Below are positions 16,144 to 25,433 of a stretch of 64,000 bases of DNA, piece after piece; position 1 is the stretch's first letter; every line of letters begins with the position of its first letter. The position numbers were made by a program, and so were the translations under genes. Source of the DNA: Paenilisteria portnoyi (lineage in GTDB: Bacteria; Bacillota; Bacilli; Lactobacillales; Listeriaceae). Under the pieces are notes generated by a model. That model made no database searches, was not told where the DNA came from, and saw only the letters and a program-made list of their open reading frames with translations. The DNA is taken from positions 17,647 to 81,646 of the forward strand of contig NZ_JAASTT010000016.1 of assembly GCF_014322795.1 (NCBI RefSeq), given 5' to 3'.

Positions 16144-17202
16144 TTGAAGAAATTAATACCAGTATTTATAGGAGTAATAATTCTAGTCGGATTAGCAGCA
16201 TGTGGCAAAGAAGGCATAGACAAGGTTCTGAGCGACAATTCACTGACCGTGATACAAAATGTGAAAACAGATTTAAAAGACTATCAGCTAGCGTATGTGA
16301 AGGATGACAATGATACAACAGGTGTGCTCGAGTACTACAAAGATACGAATGGAAAAGATATTTCGAATATACAACTGGACTCCGCACTTAAAATAAAAGA
16401 TTCCAAAGTAAAAATAAACCTTATGAATGGTTTGGACGGCTTAATCGCGATGGTTGAAATCAAAGATACTACCCTTGCGAAAGAAGCAACCGAACTCGTT
16501 TTGCTCGACAGTAATAAAGAAGTAGACGAAGCAATTGGTGTTTCACTGACCAACAAAAGTACGGTAGAGGGCGGGAAAACAGTCGCAATCGTCGCGATTC
16601 CCTCACTCGATCCGACGACAGCGAGTGGACTAAAACGCATCGAGTTACGTAATGATGCCAATAAAAACTTGTACCAAAACGACCTAAATCCAAGTAAAAT
16701 AAAAGCTCAGGCACCATCAGAGCGCGCGAAGAAGAACTCCTTTTTCCCAGCAGTTAATAAATACATCACGGATAAAGAATGGAAAGTGGTAAGTAGCGCC
16801 ACACAGAAAAAACACATCTACACAGCGATTTTACGCGATAAAGAAGGGGTCTATCATTTAGCTGAATTCACCTATCCAGATAATAAACTGGCTGTGAAGG
16901 AAACCTCTAAAAATGATAACCCGCAACTAGATAATGATGTGTCGTTACTGCAACTACAAGGTGACAAAAACCAGTACATCGGGGTTGTTGCTGAGTTAGA
17001 AACGATTGTTAAAAAGGGCGCGACGGTTGTTTTAAAATCAACGGACGGGAAAGAATATCAGCAGCCTCTCCACAGGGGATACAATGATAGAAACGCCTTG
17101 ATTCAACTGACAAAGAAAACTGAAATGACAATTGATACGATTTCTTCTGTGTCCATCCAAGACGATGATGGAAAAGAACTTTATACGATGGAACTAAATT
17201 AA
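16144..17202 (+). CDS. Lipoprotein of unknown function
   Basis: 352 residues from a TTG start behind GAGGAAGGGA. A signal peptide KKLIPVFIGVIILVG leads into the lipobox LAAC with Cys20, so it should be lipidated and held outside the membrane. The mature part alternates beta strands (DKEWKVVSSATQKKHIYTAI, GVYHLAEFTYPDNKLAVKE) in two or three similar modules. No family recognised. It is followed by a strong terminator and looks like a single-gene unit. Confidence 0.78.
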   Translation: MKKLIPVFIGVIILVGLAACGKEGIDKVLSDNSLTVIQNVKTDLKDYQLAYVKDDNDTTGVLEYYKDTNGKDISNIQLDSALKIKDSKVKINLMNGLDGLIAMVEIKDTTLAKEATELVLLDSNKEVDEAIGVSLTNKSTVEGGKTVAIVAIPSLDPTTASGLKRIELRNDANKNLYQNDLNPSKIKAQAPSERAKKNSFFPAVNKYITDKEWKVVSSATQKKHIYTAILRDKEGVYHLAEFTYPDNKLAVKETSKNDNPQLDNDVSLLQLQGDKNQYIGVVAELETIVKKGATVVLKSTDGKEYQQPLHRGYNDRNALIQLTKKTEMTIDTISSVSIQDDDGKELYTMELN

Positions 17203-17205
17203 GCG

Positions 17206-17249
17206 AAAAGATTGGCGTGAGGCTATACGATACCTCACGCCAATCTTTT
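17206..17249. terminator. Terminator of the lipoprotein gene
   Basis: A 17-bp perfect stem (17206-17222 with 17233-17249), A-run before and T-run after, so it may work both ways. Confidence 0.9.
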
Positions 17250-17468
17250 CTTATTTTGCTGAGCTACAAAAATGTAAGTTTAGAGTATGATAATGTAATA
17301 TAACTAACATGCGAATTAGCGAACAATGATATATACTTAACAACGTAATATTTTATACAGTTCAGGTTTGGGTCATGAAAAGAGGGTAATAAAAAAGGAA
17401 GTAGTTCGCAAGTGCGTATGGCATCTATGAGTTTGTGACATCTTAATTTAACGAAAAGGAGCAAGTAG

Positions 17469-18104
17469 ATGAAACATTCATTGGAAGGCCAAAAACAGGG
17501 GTATTTAGTAATAATTAGCGCGATATTGGTGGGGATAGCCTATCAATTCCTACCATATGTATTCACCAACACACCATATTTAGAAGTTATCGGTGCACTT
17601 TTCAATGTAACCCTCATGTTTATCTTGCTATACATCATCCTGAAAGAGGAGTTTCTAGATTGGTTCAAACATTTCAGCATCAAATGGGTCTTAATCGGAA
17701 TCCCATTTTTGGTTATCGTAGGAACGTTAGCAGGAAGTCTTTGGTCAATAATTGCTGGCGGGATGACATCCAATGATATAAATAGCATCCTGACATGGGA
17801 ATATGTCATTAAAAACGTGCCATTCATGTTACTTGGCGAAGAGCTGCTTTCGATTGGAATTCTCTATGCTGCATGGAAAAAGTTAAATTGGAAATTCTGG
17901 CAAGCGACGATGCTATGCTCGATTTTATTCGCATTATGGCATTTACCAGCTTATGACTATAACGCGCTGCAATGCTTAGTCACAATTATTCCGAGCAGAC
18001 TCGTCTTAAATTACTTATTCAAAAAATCCAACTCTGTCTGGGTCACATGGATTGTCCACATTGCTTTTGATGTCATTACATTCTTACCGATATTGCTAAA
18101 ATAG
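17469..18104 (+). CDS. CPBP-family intramembrane protein
   Basis: 211 residues with six or so membrane segments. CPBP (Abi, Rce1-like) motifs can be placed: EE in MLLGEELLSIGILYAAW, FALWHLPAYDY (FxxxH) and a final HIAFDVITFLPIL. In active proteases motif 1 reads EExxxR; here the Arg position is not Arg, and the last motif has Asp where Asn is usual. It may be inactive or altered. The ATG follows AAAGGAGCAAGTAG. Bases 17,250-17,468 before it hold no gene. Confidence 0.75.
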   Translation: MKHSLEGQKQGYLVIISAILVGIAYQFLPYVFTNTPYLEVIGALFNVTLMFILLYIILKEEFLDWFKHFSIKWVLIGIPFLVIVGTLAGSLWSIIAGGMTSNDINSILTWEYVIKNVPFMLLGEELLSIGILYAAWKKLNWKFWQATMLCSILFALWHLPAYDYNALQCLVTIIPSRLVLNYLFKKSNSVWVTWIVHIAFDVITFLPILLK

Positions 18105-18110
18105 CCAAAA

Positions 18111-18154
18111 AAACCATAAAAAAGGAGTCGAAATTGGCTTCTTTTTTATGGTTT
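18111..18154. terminator. Bidirectional terminator
   Basis: A-rich stem 18111-18129 with 18136-18154 between the convergent CPBP and mreB-like genes. Confidence 0.85.
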
Positions 18155-18162
18155 CTCAAGGT

Positions 18163-19170
18163 TTAATTAATTTTTTTAGATACTTTATCAATGTACTCAA
18201 GTGACATACCAGTTCCAATAGCTACGGACTCTAAAGGACTTGGTGCCATATGTACAGGAACATCGATTTGATTGACAAGCCATTCTTGGAAGCCGTGTAA
18301 TTGCGAACCACCACCAGTTAAAACGATGCCACGATCGACAATATCACCACTTAACTCAGCTGGACATTGTTCGAGCGTCACACGAATCGCTTCGAGAATC
18401 CGACCTAACGTTTCTTCCAATGCCTTTTGAATCTCAGTAGACGTAATGGTTAAAGTCAGCGGCAAGCCAGTTAAAAGATCGCGGCCACGTACATCCATCG
18501 TTATTTCAGTATGTGGAATCGGCGCATAGCCAAGCTCCATTTTGATTCGTTCGGCTGTAGCTTCCCCGACTAGGAGGTTGTAATTTTTGCGGATATGTTG
18601 GATAATCTCGTCGTCCATATGGTCGCCGCCAGTTCTAACAGACGTGCTCGTCACGATGCCTCCGTAAGAGATGATGGCAATTTCACTCGTGCCTCCGCCG
18701 ATATCGACAATGACATTCGCGATAGGTTCATCGACTGGTAAATCAGCTCCGATTGCTGCTGCGACAGGTTCTTCGATAAGCGTCACTTCTTTCGCTCCCA
18801 TCGATTTCACCGCATCAATAATCGCACGACGTTCCACAGAAGTTGCTCCAGTTGGTGCACAAACAACGACGTTTGGTCTTTTCACCGAATTTCCGACAAC
18901 TCCTGTGACCCGACGCATAATCTCACGTAAAAGACCAGATGTGACATCGTAATCCGCAATAACGCCATCTTTTAGAGGACGAACGGCGATAATATTAGTA
19001 GGCGTTTTTCCAATCATTTCTTTTGCTTCTTGGCCAATGGCAAGCACGGACTTGGTGTCAACATCCATGGCAACTACAGAAGGCTCATTCAAAATTATTC
19101 CTTTAGATTTACTATAAACTAAGATGTTCGCGGTACCAAGGTCGATACCAATCGTTGTATTTCCAAACAT
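18163..19170 (-). CDS. MreB-family rod-shape protein (MreBH-like)
   Basis: 335 residues of actin-like MreB. Phosphate-1 loop [25 protein letters not shown] with both Glu, phosphate-2 [13 protein letters not shown], connect region [11 protein letters not shown] and adenosine loop [12 protein letters not shown] are all intact. It should polymerise at the membrane to guide cell-wall synthesis. ATG 19170 is preferred because GGAGGG sits seven bases upstream; the ATG at 19185 overlaps that site. By position it matches Listeria MreBH (lmo1713 region, from memory). A second, divergent copy lies just upstream on the same strand. Confidence 0.9.
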   Translation of the reverse strand: MFGNTTIGIDLGTANILVYSKSKGIILNEPSVVAMDVDTKSVLAIGQEAKEMIGKTPTNIIAVRPLKDGVIADYDVTSGLLREIMRRVTGVVGNSVKRPNVVVCAPTGATSVERRAIIDAVKSMGAKEVTLIEEPVAAAIGADLPVDEPIANVIVDIGGGTSEIAIISYGGIVTSTSVRTGGDHMDDEIIQHIRKNYNLLVGEATAERIKMELGYAPIPHTEITMDVRGRDLLTGLPLTLTITSTEIQKALEETLGRILEAIRVTLEQCPAELSGDIVDRGIVLTGGGSQLHGFQEWLVNQIDVPVHMAPSPLESVAIGTGMSLEYIDKVSKKIN

Positions 19171-19360
19171 TTTTTTACCCTCCATATTTCCTTTTTCATG
19201 CTTTTATCGGCATAGTCTCTAGTATAAAGCAGTTTTGCCATTGATGGGGCTTATAAAGATAATGATATAAAAAGGTAATATAGGAATCGCGCGGGAATAG
19301 GCTTTCACTTGAAAAACGTAAACCTCATGTAAAAAACTTAATACAAATCCAGTATTTAAC

Positions 19361-20407
19361 TTAAGAGAAAAATGGCAAATTAAGTCGTGGTGTTGTTAGT
19401 TCCAAATCACCTGAAACTGTACGTTGACTGTAAAGATGAATCCGTCCGGTTCCAATAGCAATCGATTCCAGTGGATTTGGATCGAGGATGACTGGGAAAT
19501 CGACTTGATTTGTTAGCCATTCTTTAAAGCCATTCAGCAAGGAACCACCACCAGTTAAAATAATACCTTGATCCATAATATCACCGCTCAGTTCAGCTGG
19601 AGATTGCTCCACCATCACATGAATCATTTTGATAATTTTTGCTAAAAATTCTGTAATTAATGGTTGGATGTCAGTAGAGGAAATGTTTGTCGTTGCTGGG
19701 AGGCCGGTTAGCAAGCTGCGACCGCGAACATCCATTGACTTTAGAAGATGGGGGCTTGGCGCGTAACCGAGTTTCATTTTAATTTTTTCGGCGGTCAAAT
19801 CACCAATGAGTAGATGGTGTTCTTCACGGAAATATTGAATGATTTCGGCATCTAGCGAGTTTCCAGCCGAGCGGATGGACATGTTTGCGAGCACGCCTCG
19901 GTAGGATACAATCGATACTTCTGTTGTGCCAGCGCCAATATTGACAATCATATTGGATACAGGTTTGTTGATTGGAAGTCCAGCACCAATGGCGGCAGCA
20001 ACGGGAGCTTCGACAATGGTGACTACTTTGATTCCGGTTGCAAGCACAGCATCACGAATAATATTTCGCTCGACAAGCGTTGCACCAGCGGGGACATTGA
20101 CACTCGCCGCTGTTTTACGAATGGAGATATTAGCGATGCGAGCAACACGATCAAGAACCGCGTGCAATAACTTTACTGTATTATCAAAATCTGCAATAAC
20201 ACCGTCTTTTAATGGTTTAATAGCAGTTAAAGTGGTAGGCGTTTTTCCGTACATTTGTTTTGCTAAATTCCCGATTGCATAGACTTCTTTCGTCTCAACA
20301 TCTAAAACGACAACAGCAGGTTCACGAAATATGACTCCCCGCAGTTCATTGTAAACAACGATATTCGCTGTTCCGAGATCAATCCCAATGGAAGAATGAC
20401 TAAACAT
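19361..20407 (-). CDS. Divergent MreB paralogue
   Basis: 348 residues, alignable end to end with the neighbour at 18163-19170 but clearly diverged. The phosphate-1 loop [14 protein letters not shown] is kept. The EEP motif becomes [11 protein letters not shown] (second Glu to Ala), and phosphate-2 DIGGGT becomes NIGAGT, losing the metal-binding Asp. [11 protein letters not shown] becomes VPAGATLVERN. The C-terminus carries about 20 extra residues (SGDLELTTPRLNLPFFS). ATPase activity may be weak or lost, suggesting a regulatory or capping partner; that is inference. ATG 20407 follows AAGGTGTG. It may be cotranscribed with the second copy. Confidence 0.85.
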   Translation of the reverse strand: MFSHSSIGIDLGTANIVVYNELRGVIFREPAVVVLDVETKEVYAIGNLAKQMYGKTPTTLTAIKPLKDGVIADFDNTVKLLHAVLDRVARIANISIRKTAASVNVPAGATLVERNIIRDAVLATGIKVVTIVEAPVAAAIGAGLPINKPVSNMIVNIGAGTTEVSIVSYRGVLANMSIRSAGNSLDAEIIQYFREEHHLLIGDLTAEKIKMKLGYAPSPHLLKSMDVRGRSLLTGLPATTNISSTDIQPLITEFLAKIIKMIHVMVEQSPAELSGDIMDQGIILTGGGSLLNGFKEWLTNQVDFPVILDPNPLESIAIGTGRIHLYSQRTVSGDLELTTPRLNLPFFS

Positions 20408-20504
20408 AAGCACACACCTTACTTTCCTTTGAATTTAAAAAAACAGATTAGACTTCTTAATGACATAATTGCCTTAAAACGGGGAACGTAAACCTAAATG
20501 CACA

Positions 20505-20535
20505 AAAAAGCTATGCGTGTTAAGCATAACTTTTT
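20505..20535 (-). terminator. Terminator of the MFS gene
   Basis: Minus-strand stem AAAAAGTTATGC (20535-20524) with 20516-20505, ending in six T. Confidence 0.75.
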
Positions 20536-20545
20536 TTGTGTAGCG

Positions 20546-21805
20546 CTATTTTGCACGGTCTTGTTTTTCATATAAACTATACATGTAGAAGTATATAAAT
20601 CCGCTTATAACCGCGAGTACAGCAATCGTTGCAAATGTTGCGAAATAGCCAACAAGGGTTGATAGAGTAATCGCGAGTGGCGCTATTACTTTTCCGAATG
20701 TATAGCGGAGTCCAGCCGCAGAGAAGTACATTGCTCGCTTATCATCAGGGGCAATTTTGGCAACGAAATTTTGTTGAATTCCGACTGTCATTAATTCTGC
20801 AAAACTGAATAAAATAATGGCCAAGACGGCGCCCCATGGACCCGTCGCGATTCCAAAAAGCAGAATAGCGATTCCGTATAAGAAAGACGAATTCATGAAA
20901 ACTAGCTTTTCACGATAACGGCTCATCATTCGTGTAAAGAAGACGGTCAATAAAGCGACGCAAAAGCCGTTGATGGAGACAATGAAGCCAAATAATTGTT
21001 CTCCGGTAAGCTGTATCGAGAATATCGATGAATCACCGATGACCTCTGTGATGTAAAGCGGGAACAACAAGTCCAGTTGCATAAAGGATTGCGAAATAAT
21101 GACGCCAGCAATGATGTATAAGAAAAAGACTTTATCCTTAAAAATAAGCTTGTAATTTCGCAATTGTTCCATCAAAACAGTACCTATCTTTTTCTCGCGT
21201 TGAGCTTTACGCAACTCCTTATCCAATGCCATTGGCGCCGTCTCATGTCCGAATTTTGTCAGTAAAATCAGGAGCAACAAGTCGGCGAGAACGATTGCAA
21301 GCAAGGTTTGCGAGGTATAATTGTTAAACACAAGCGCCCCAATAATCGGACCAATCACGACTGCGATATTTATCATCATGTAAAAAATGGAGTACACATG
21401 GCTCCGATGCTCAGGTTTGACAACATCGGCAATCATCGCCTGACTGGCAGGTTGATAAAATGACATGAAAATACTCGCAACCATGAATCCAAAAAACGCA
21501 ATATATGGCGAATGGAACATCGTTGTCGCGGCAATCGCAAAAATAAGGAAACCAGCGCCCTCACCGATAACCGAAATACTCATCATTCGTTTACGCCCAT
21601 ATGTATCAGCGAAGTAACCGCCAAGTAGGGCCGTAATAACAGATAAAGCTTGCGATAGAATAAGCAATAGACTCGTCGTTTGCCTACCAATCGAATCTGA
21701 GAAATAAATAGTTAAAAAGGGAAACACAGCCCAAAAGGAGATATCGAGCAGAGCCTCCCCGAATAGTCGCACTTTGAGATTGATATCCCAAGTCTTAAAT
21801 TTCAT
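20546..21805 (-). CDS. MFS drug-type transporter
   Basis: 419 residues with twelve hydrophobic segments. The signature GGYFADTYGRKRMM between TM2 and TM3 and SQALSVITALLGG mark the DHA1 branch of the major facilitator superfamily. A charged central loop (ELRKAQREKKIG) separates the halves. It is probably a proton-driven exporter with unknown substrate. It has a short gap to the aminopeptidase gene upstream, with a terminator between, so it is transcribed separately. Confidence 0.85.
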   Translation of the reverse strand: MKFKTWDINLKVRLFGEALLDISFWAVFPFLTIYFSDSIGRQTTSLLLILSQALSVITALLGGYFADTYGRKRMMSISVIGEGAGFLIFAIAATTMFHSPYIAFFGFMVASIFMSFYQPASQAMIADVVKPEHRSHVYSIFYMMINIAVVIGPIIGALVFNNYTSQTLLAIVLADLLLLILLTKFGHETAPMALDKELRKAQREKKIGTVLMEQLRNYKLIFKDKVFFLYIIAGVIISQSFMQLDLLFPLYITEVIGDSSIFSIQLTGEQLFGFIVSINGFCVALLTVFFTRMMSRYREKLVFMNSSFLYGIAILLFGIATGPWGAVLAIILFSFAELMTVGIQQNFVAKIAPDDKRAMYFSAAGLRYTFGKVIAPLAITLSTLVGYFATFATIAVLAVISGFIYFYMYSLYEKQDRAK

Positions 21806-21825
21806 AAAACTAAAACACCTTCTTT

Positions 21826-21862
21826 ACAAAAAAAGCCCATGAAACGGTTCTTCCATGGGCTT
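21826..21862 (-). terminator. Terminator of the aminopeptidase gene
   Basis: Minus-strand stem AAGCCCATG (21862-21854) with 21841-21833, then seven T. Confidence 0.8.
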
Positions 21863-21893
21863 CGTTATTAATTAGTAAATAATCATTTTCTTA

Positions 21894-23126
21894 TTAAAAT
21901 GCCCAGTCACCGTTACGGAAAACCGGAACCTTCTCGCCACTCGCTGTGATGCCATCGATGTTCATTTTATCAGAACCAATCATGAAATCCACATGTGTCA
22001 TACTTGAGTTAACACCAGCTTTTTCTAGTTCTTCGCGGCTCATATCTTCGCCACCTTTGATATTAAAAGCATAGGCGCTTCCTATCGCTAAGTGATTCGA
22101 TGCATTTTCGTCAAATAACGTATTATAGAATAAGATTCCTGATTGAGAAATAGGGGATGGATCGGGAACCAGGGCTACTTCGCCAAGATAATGTGATCCT
22201 TCATCCGTTGCTACTAAATCTTTCAGGATATCTTCTCCTTGTTCCGCTACAACATCCACAATGCGGCCATCTTTGAATGTGATTTTGAACTTATCAATGA
22301 TGTTACCAGCATAGCTTAGCGGTTTTGTACTAGATACGTAGCCATTCACGCTATTTTTTTCAGCACATGAGAAAACTTCTTCCGTAGGCATATTCGCCAT
22401 GAATTCTTTGCCTTGTTTATTATAGCTTCCAGCGCCAACCCACACGTGATTTTTAGGAAGCCCGATTGTTAAATCCGTTCCTGGTGCGGTGTAGTGAAGT
22501 GCTGTATATTGTTGATCGTTCAAATAAGTCGCTTTATTGTTCAGCGTCTCATCGTGATTTTTCCACGTTTGAACTGGATCAGCCGTGTTAATACGGGTTG
22601 TTTCAAAGATCGTTTCCCAAAGTGCAGGAACTTGCTCCGCTTGTGGTAGATCAGAGAATACTTTTGCTGCCCAGCCTTCAGAAGCCGCGCCGACAACCGT
22701 CCAGCTTATCGTGTTAGACTGAATCATTTGGCGGAATTCCTCAAGCGCTTGACCTGTTGCTTTTTGGTTTGCTGCGATTTTTTTGCCGTCCACACCTTTA
22801 AGTAAATCCGGATTTTCCGAAACAATTGAGATGAAAACGGCATTTTCGTGAGCCAATTCAATGCGTTCAGCAGCTCGGTGAAGTGCAGCTTTCTCGAAAA
22901 TCTCAATCGGTGAATTTTGGTAGCGAAGTAACGTGATTTCTTCGTCTACCCAGTTGATAATAACGTCGCTAGCCCCAACTTCAAAGGCTTTTTTCGTAAT
23001 CAATCTGCTTAGCGGTGCGCTCTCAACGGAACTGTTAATGACTACTTTCTGATCAGGTTGAACGTTCACTCCAACCTTGACGATTAATTCTGCATACTTT
23101 TCTAATTTCTCATTAAATGTTGACAT
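21894..23126 (-). CDS. Aminopeptidase, M29 family (AmpS/PepS/aminopeptidase T type)
   Basis: 410 residues, the standard family length. Features: the N-terminal NEKLEKYAELIVKVGVNVQP, AAKVFSD, the glycine-rich NHVWVGAGSYNKQGKEFMAN, the metal-ligand regions ATDEGSHYLGEVALVP and FDENASNHLAIGSAYAF, and the closing THVDFMIGS. M29 enzymes are cytoplasmic two-metal aminopeptidases. The start at 23126 follows GAGGGGTGCTACAT; the longer frame to 23159 reads through that site. Confidence 0.92.
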   Translation of the reverse strand: MSTFNEKLEKYAELIVKVGVNVQPDQKVVINSSVESAPLSRLITKKAFEVGASDVIINWVDEEITLLRYQNSPIEIFEKAALHRAAERIELAHENAVFISIVSENPDLLKGVDGKKIAANQKATGQALEEFRQMIQSNTISWTVVGAASEGWAAKVFSDLPQAEQVPALWETIFETTRINTADPVQTWKNHDETLNNKATYLNDQQYTALHYTAPGTDLTIGLPKNHVWVGAGSYNKQGKEFMANMPTEEVFSCAEKNSVNGYVSSTKPLSYAGNIIDKFKITFKDGRIVDVVAEQGEDILKDLVATDEGSHYLGEVALVPDPSPISQSGILFYNTLFDENASNHLAIGSAYAFNIKGGEDMSREELEKAGVNSSMTHVDFMIGSDKMNIDGITASGEKVPVFRNGDWAF

Positions 23127-23263
23127 ATGTAGCACCCCTCTTCTATTCAATAAAAGCATTGTATCTTAAAAAATCGCGTAAAGCAACTATCCAAACCATT
23201 TTTGACTAGAAACTAAGCGTTTGTCGGCACGCTGAGGTTTGGAGTCATAGAGGCGGCTTTAGG

Positions 23264-23575
23264 CTAATCAAATTCAATCTCTGACAGGGCTTCATCCATC
23301 GACTCTAAAATATTGTACTTCACAAAATAGTCTAGCCAAGCTTGGTGTAAATCAGGGGCATCGCGTTTAATCGACGGCTTGATTTTGTCGTACATTGTTT
23401 TCATAATATCTTGCCACATTGCATTCACTGCACGATCTAGTTTCGTGTCTTTCCAACGCTTTGCAGGCGGACGTTTCTTATTTTTCTCGTTTTGGAATTC
23501 GAGTGCTTTTTGGTAAAAGCTATCTTTGGTCGTTAAGTTCTCGGACATATATACAGAAAATTCATTGAAAGTCAT
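23264..23575 (-). CDS. Conserved hypothetical protein
   Basis: 103 residues, mostly helical and charged, no signal peptide. The core KRWKDTKLDRAVNAMWQDI and the acidic C-terminus ESMDEALSEIEFD are seen again, in damaged form, in the prophage pseudogene at 35,048-35,280, so this is a real and mobile family. GGAGTG lies upstream. Function unknown. Confidence 0.75.
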   Translation of the reverse strand: MTFNEFSVYMSENLTTKDSFYQKALEFQNEKNKKRPPAKRWKDTKLDRAVNAMWQDIMKTMYDKIKPSIKRDAPDLHQAWLDYFVKYNILESMDEALSEIEFD

Positions 23576-23815
23576 CGTAACACTCCTTAAAATTGTAGGT
23601 CAATTAACAGTAACATATCCTTATCAGAGCGTCTACTCCACGAAGATAGGGAGAAATAGGTTTATGCGACACATTGCTGTATTTTCAAAGGTAGAAATCG
23701 GGCGGGAATCTGTTTTTAAAAAGAGCTGAAAAACGCTTGTAACGCTTGCTAGAGAATCGAATACAGTCTAATATAGGCGAATCAAAAAACGGATTTTAAA
23801 ATTATTTTAGCCATC

Positions 23816-23854
23816 AAAAAAATGCCTAACTATCAACGCGATAGCTAGACATTT
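23816..23854 (-). terminator. Terminator of the flavodoxin gene
   Basis: Minus-strand stem 23854-23840 with 23834-23820 (one or two G-U pairs), then seven T. The rest of the 23,576-23,884 gap shows no gene. Confidence 0.8.
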
Positions 23855-23884
23855 TGGGAGATTTCATTTATTCGATGTCGGAAA

Positions 23885-24334
23885 TTACTTCCCAAGTAGG
23901 GCATCCGCAAATGTTTTCGCATAGGCTTCCGCACGAACTACATCATCTTCATCGGGATCTAAATCCACTTTTAAGCCTTCTACAGGGACTGTCGCGCCTT
24001 GTTCTTTCAAACGTTTCTCAACAAGGTCAACTGTTAAGCAGAACTCGTCGTAGAATGTGTCGCCAGATCCAAAAGAAGCGCAGATTTTACCAGAAAAGTC
24101 TACATCAGACATATCTTCATAAAAATCTACAAATTCGTCTGGAAGTTCGCCGTCATCATATGTGTAACCGCCGATGAGCGCGCCATCATATTCCAATAAT
24201 TTCTCAGGTTCGACAGAGATACATTCCTCAATCTCAACCTCAATATCATATTTCTCTAACTCTTCGCCAAGGATATCTGCAATTTCTTCTGTATTACCAG
24301 TCATGCTGGCATATACGATCATAACTTTTGCCAT
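23885..24334 (-). CDS. Flavodoxin
   Basis: 149 residues, short-chain flavodoxin length. The phosphate-binding loop IVYASMTGNTEEIAD, the 60s loop GGYTYDDGELPDEFVDFYED and the 90s region ASFGSGDTFYDEFC that hold FMN are all present. It is a cytoplasmic electron carrier. In Listeria it sits beside map and the M29 peptidase (lmo1710-type position, from memory). It is transcribed alone, with a downstream terminator. Confidence 0.93.
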   Translation of the reverse strand: MAKVMIVYASMTGNTEEIADILGEELEKYDIEVEIEECISVEPEKLLEYDGALIGGYTYDDGELPDEFVDFYEDMSDVDFSGKICASFGSGDTFYDEFCLTVDLVEKRLKEQGATVPVEGLKVDLDPDEDDVVRAEAYAKTFADALLGK

Positions 24335-24504
24335 TATTTACATCACCATTTCTTTCTATGAGTTCTAAGTTAATACGCTAAAAAAAGCACACATGCGAAC
24401 GCGGAATATGCTTGTTTCATCAATCACTAATACTTCCATTATAAAGAATTTCAGGAAAACTGCAAGAAATTCCGTTAAATTTAGCAAAAACGTCATATTC
24501 GTAC

Positions 24505-24533
24505 TTTCAAAATGAGGCGAATAAAGCTATAAT
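24505..24533 (+). promoter_or_regulatory. Sigma-A promoter of map
   Basis: TTTCAA (24505-24510), 17-bp spacer, TATAAT (24528-24533), 73 bp before the map start. Confidence 0.6.
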
Positions 24534-24605
24534 GGTAGAAGTGAGAATTTCTGGCTAGGACAAAATCAAAGGATTCGAGAGCTGGAAAGAGAAGGGATGG
24601 AAAAA

Positions 24606-25364
24606 ATGATTACATTAAAATCAAGACGCGAAATCGACGAAATGAAACATGCAGGGGAAATCCTTGTTGCGACACATAAAGAGATCAAGAAATTAATCAA
24701 GCCGGGAATTACGAGCTGGGATATCGAAGTTTTTACGGAGGAATTTTTGCGCAAACAAGGTGCAACGCCAGAACAAAAAGGCTTTGAAGGTTATGAATTT
24801 GCAACATGTGCGAGTATCAATGACGAAATTTGTCACGGTTTCCCTCGTAAGAAAATTCTAAATGAAGGCGATATTATCACAGTGGACATGGTTGTTAATT
24901 TCCATGGCGCGCTTGCTGATTCAGCTTGGACATATGGCGTTGGCAAAGTCTCACCAGAAGCCGAGCGTTTGATGGAAGTGACTCGCAAATCGATGTATCT
25001 TGGTATCGAACAAGCACAAGTAGGAAGTCGCATTGGGGATATTGGGCATGCGATTCAAACCTACGTAGAAGCCGAGAAACTAGCGGTTGTTCGCGAATTT
25101 ATTGGTCACGGGGTTGGTCCAACATTACACGAAAAACCAGAAGTACCACATTTCGGCGCAGCAGGCAAAGGTCCGCGTTTGAAAGAAGGAATGGTTATCA
25201 CGATTGAGCCAATGGTTAACACGGGTGGCTGGAAAGCGAAGATGGATGACAACGGGTGGACGGCGCGAACGGCGGATGGTTCACTTTCTGCACAATATGA
25301 ACATACGATTGCTATTACAAAAGATGGTCCAGAAATTTTGACATATCAAGGTGAAAATGACTAA
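24606..25364 (+). CDS. map: Methionine aminopeptidase, type I
   Basis: 252 residues. The five metal ligands can be placed: two Asp in DMVVNFHGALADSAWT, His in FIGHGVGPTLHE, Glu in ITIEPMVNTGGW and Glu in AQYEHTIAI. It removes the initiator Met from nascent proteins. The start at 24606 is preferred to 24597 because GAAGGGATGG stands eight bases before it. A run of 30-odd residues differs from the shorter MapA, as in many Firmicute second copies. Single gene with its own promoter and terminator. Confidence 0.95.
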   Translation: MITLKSRREIDEMKHAGEILVATHKEIKKLIKPGITSWDIEVFTEEFLRKQGATPEQKGFEGYEFATCASINDEICHGFPRKKILNEGDIITVDMVVNFHGALADSAWTYGVGKVSPEAERLMEVTRKSMYLGIEQAQVGSRIGDIGHAIQTYVEAEKLAVVREFIGHGVGPTLHEKPEVPHFGAAGKGPRLKEGMVITIEPMVNTGGWKAKMDDNGWTARTADGSLSAQYEHTIAITKDGPEILTYQGEND

Positions 25365-25372
25365 ATAATACG

Positions 25373-25411
25373 TAGGTGTGTTGCCAAGAACGCGACACAC
25401 CTAAATTTTTT
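25373..25411 (+). terminator. Terminator of map
   Basis: TAGGTGTGT (25373-25381) pairs with ACACACCTA (25395-25403), then AAATTTTTT. Confidence 0.8.
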
Positions 25412-25433
25412 CAATAGCAAAGGGAGAATGGGT

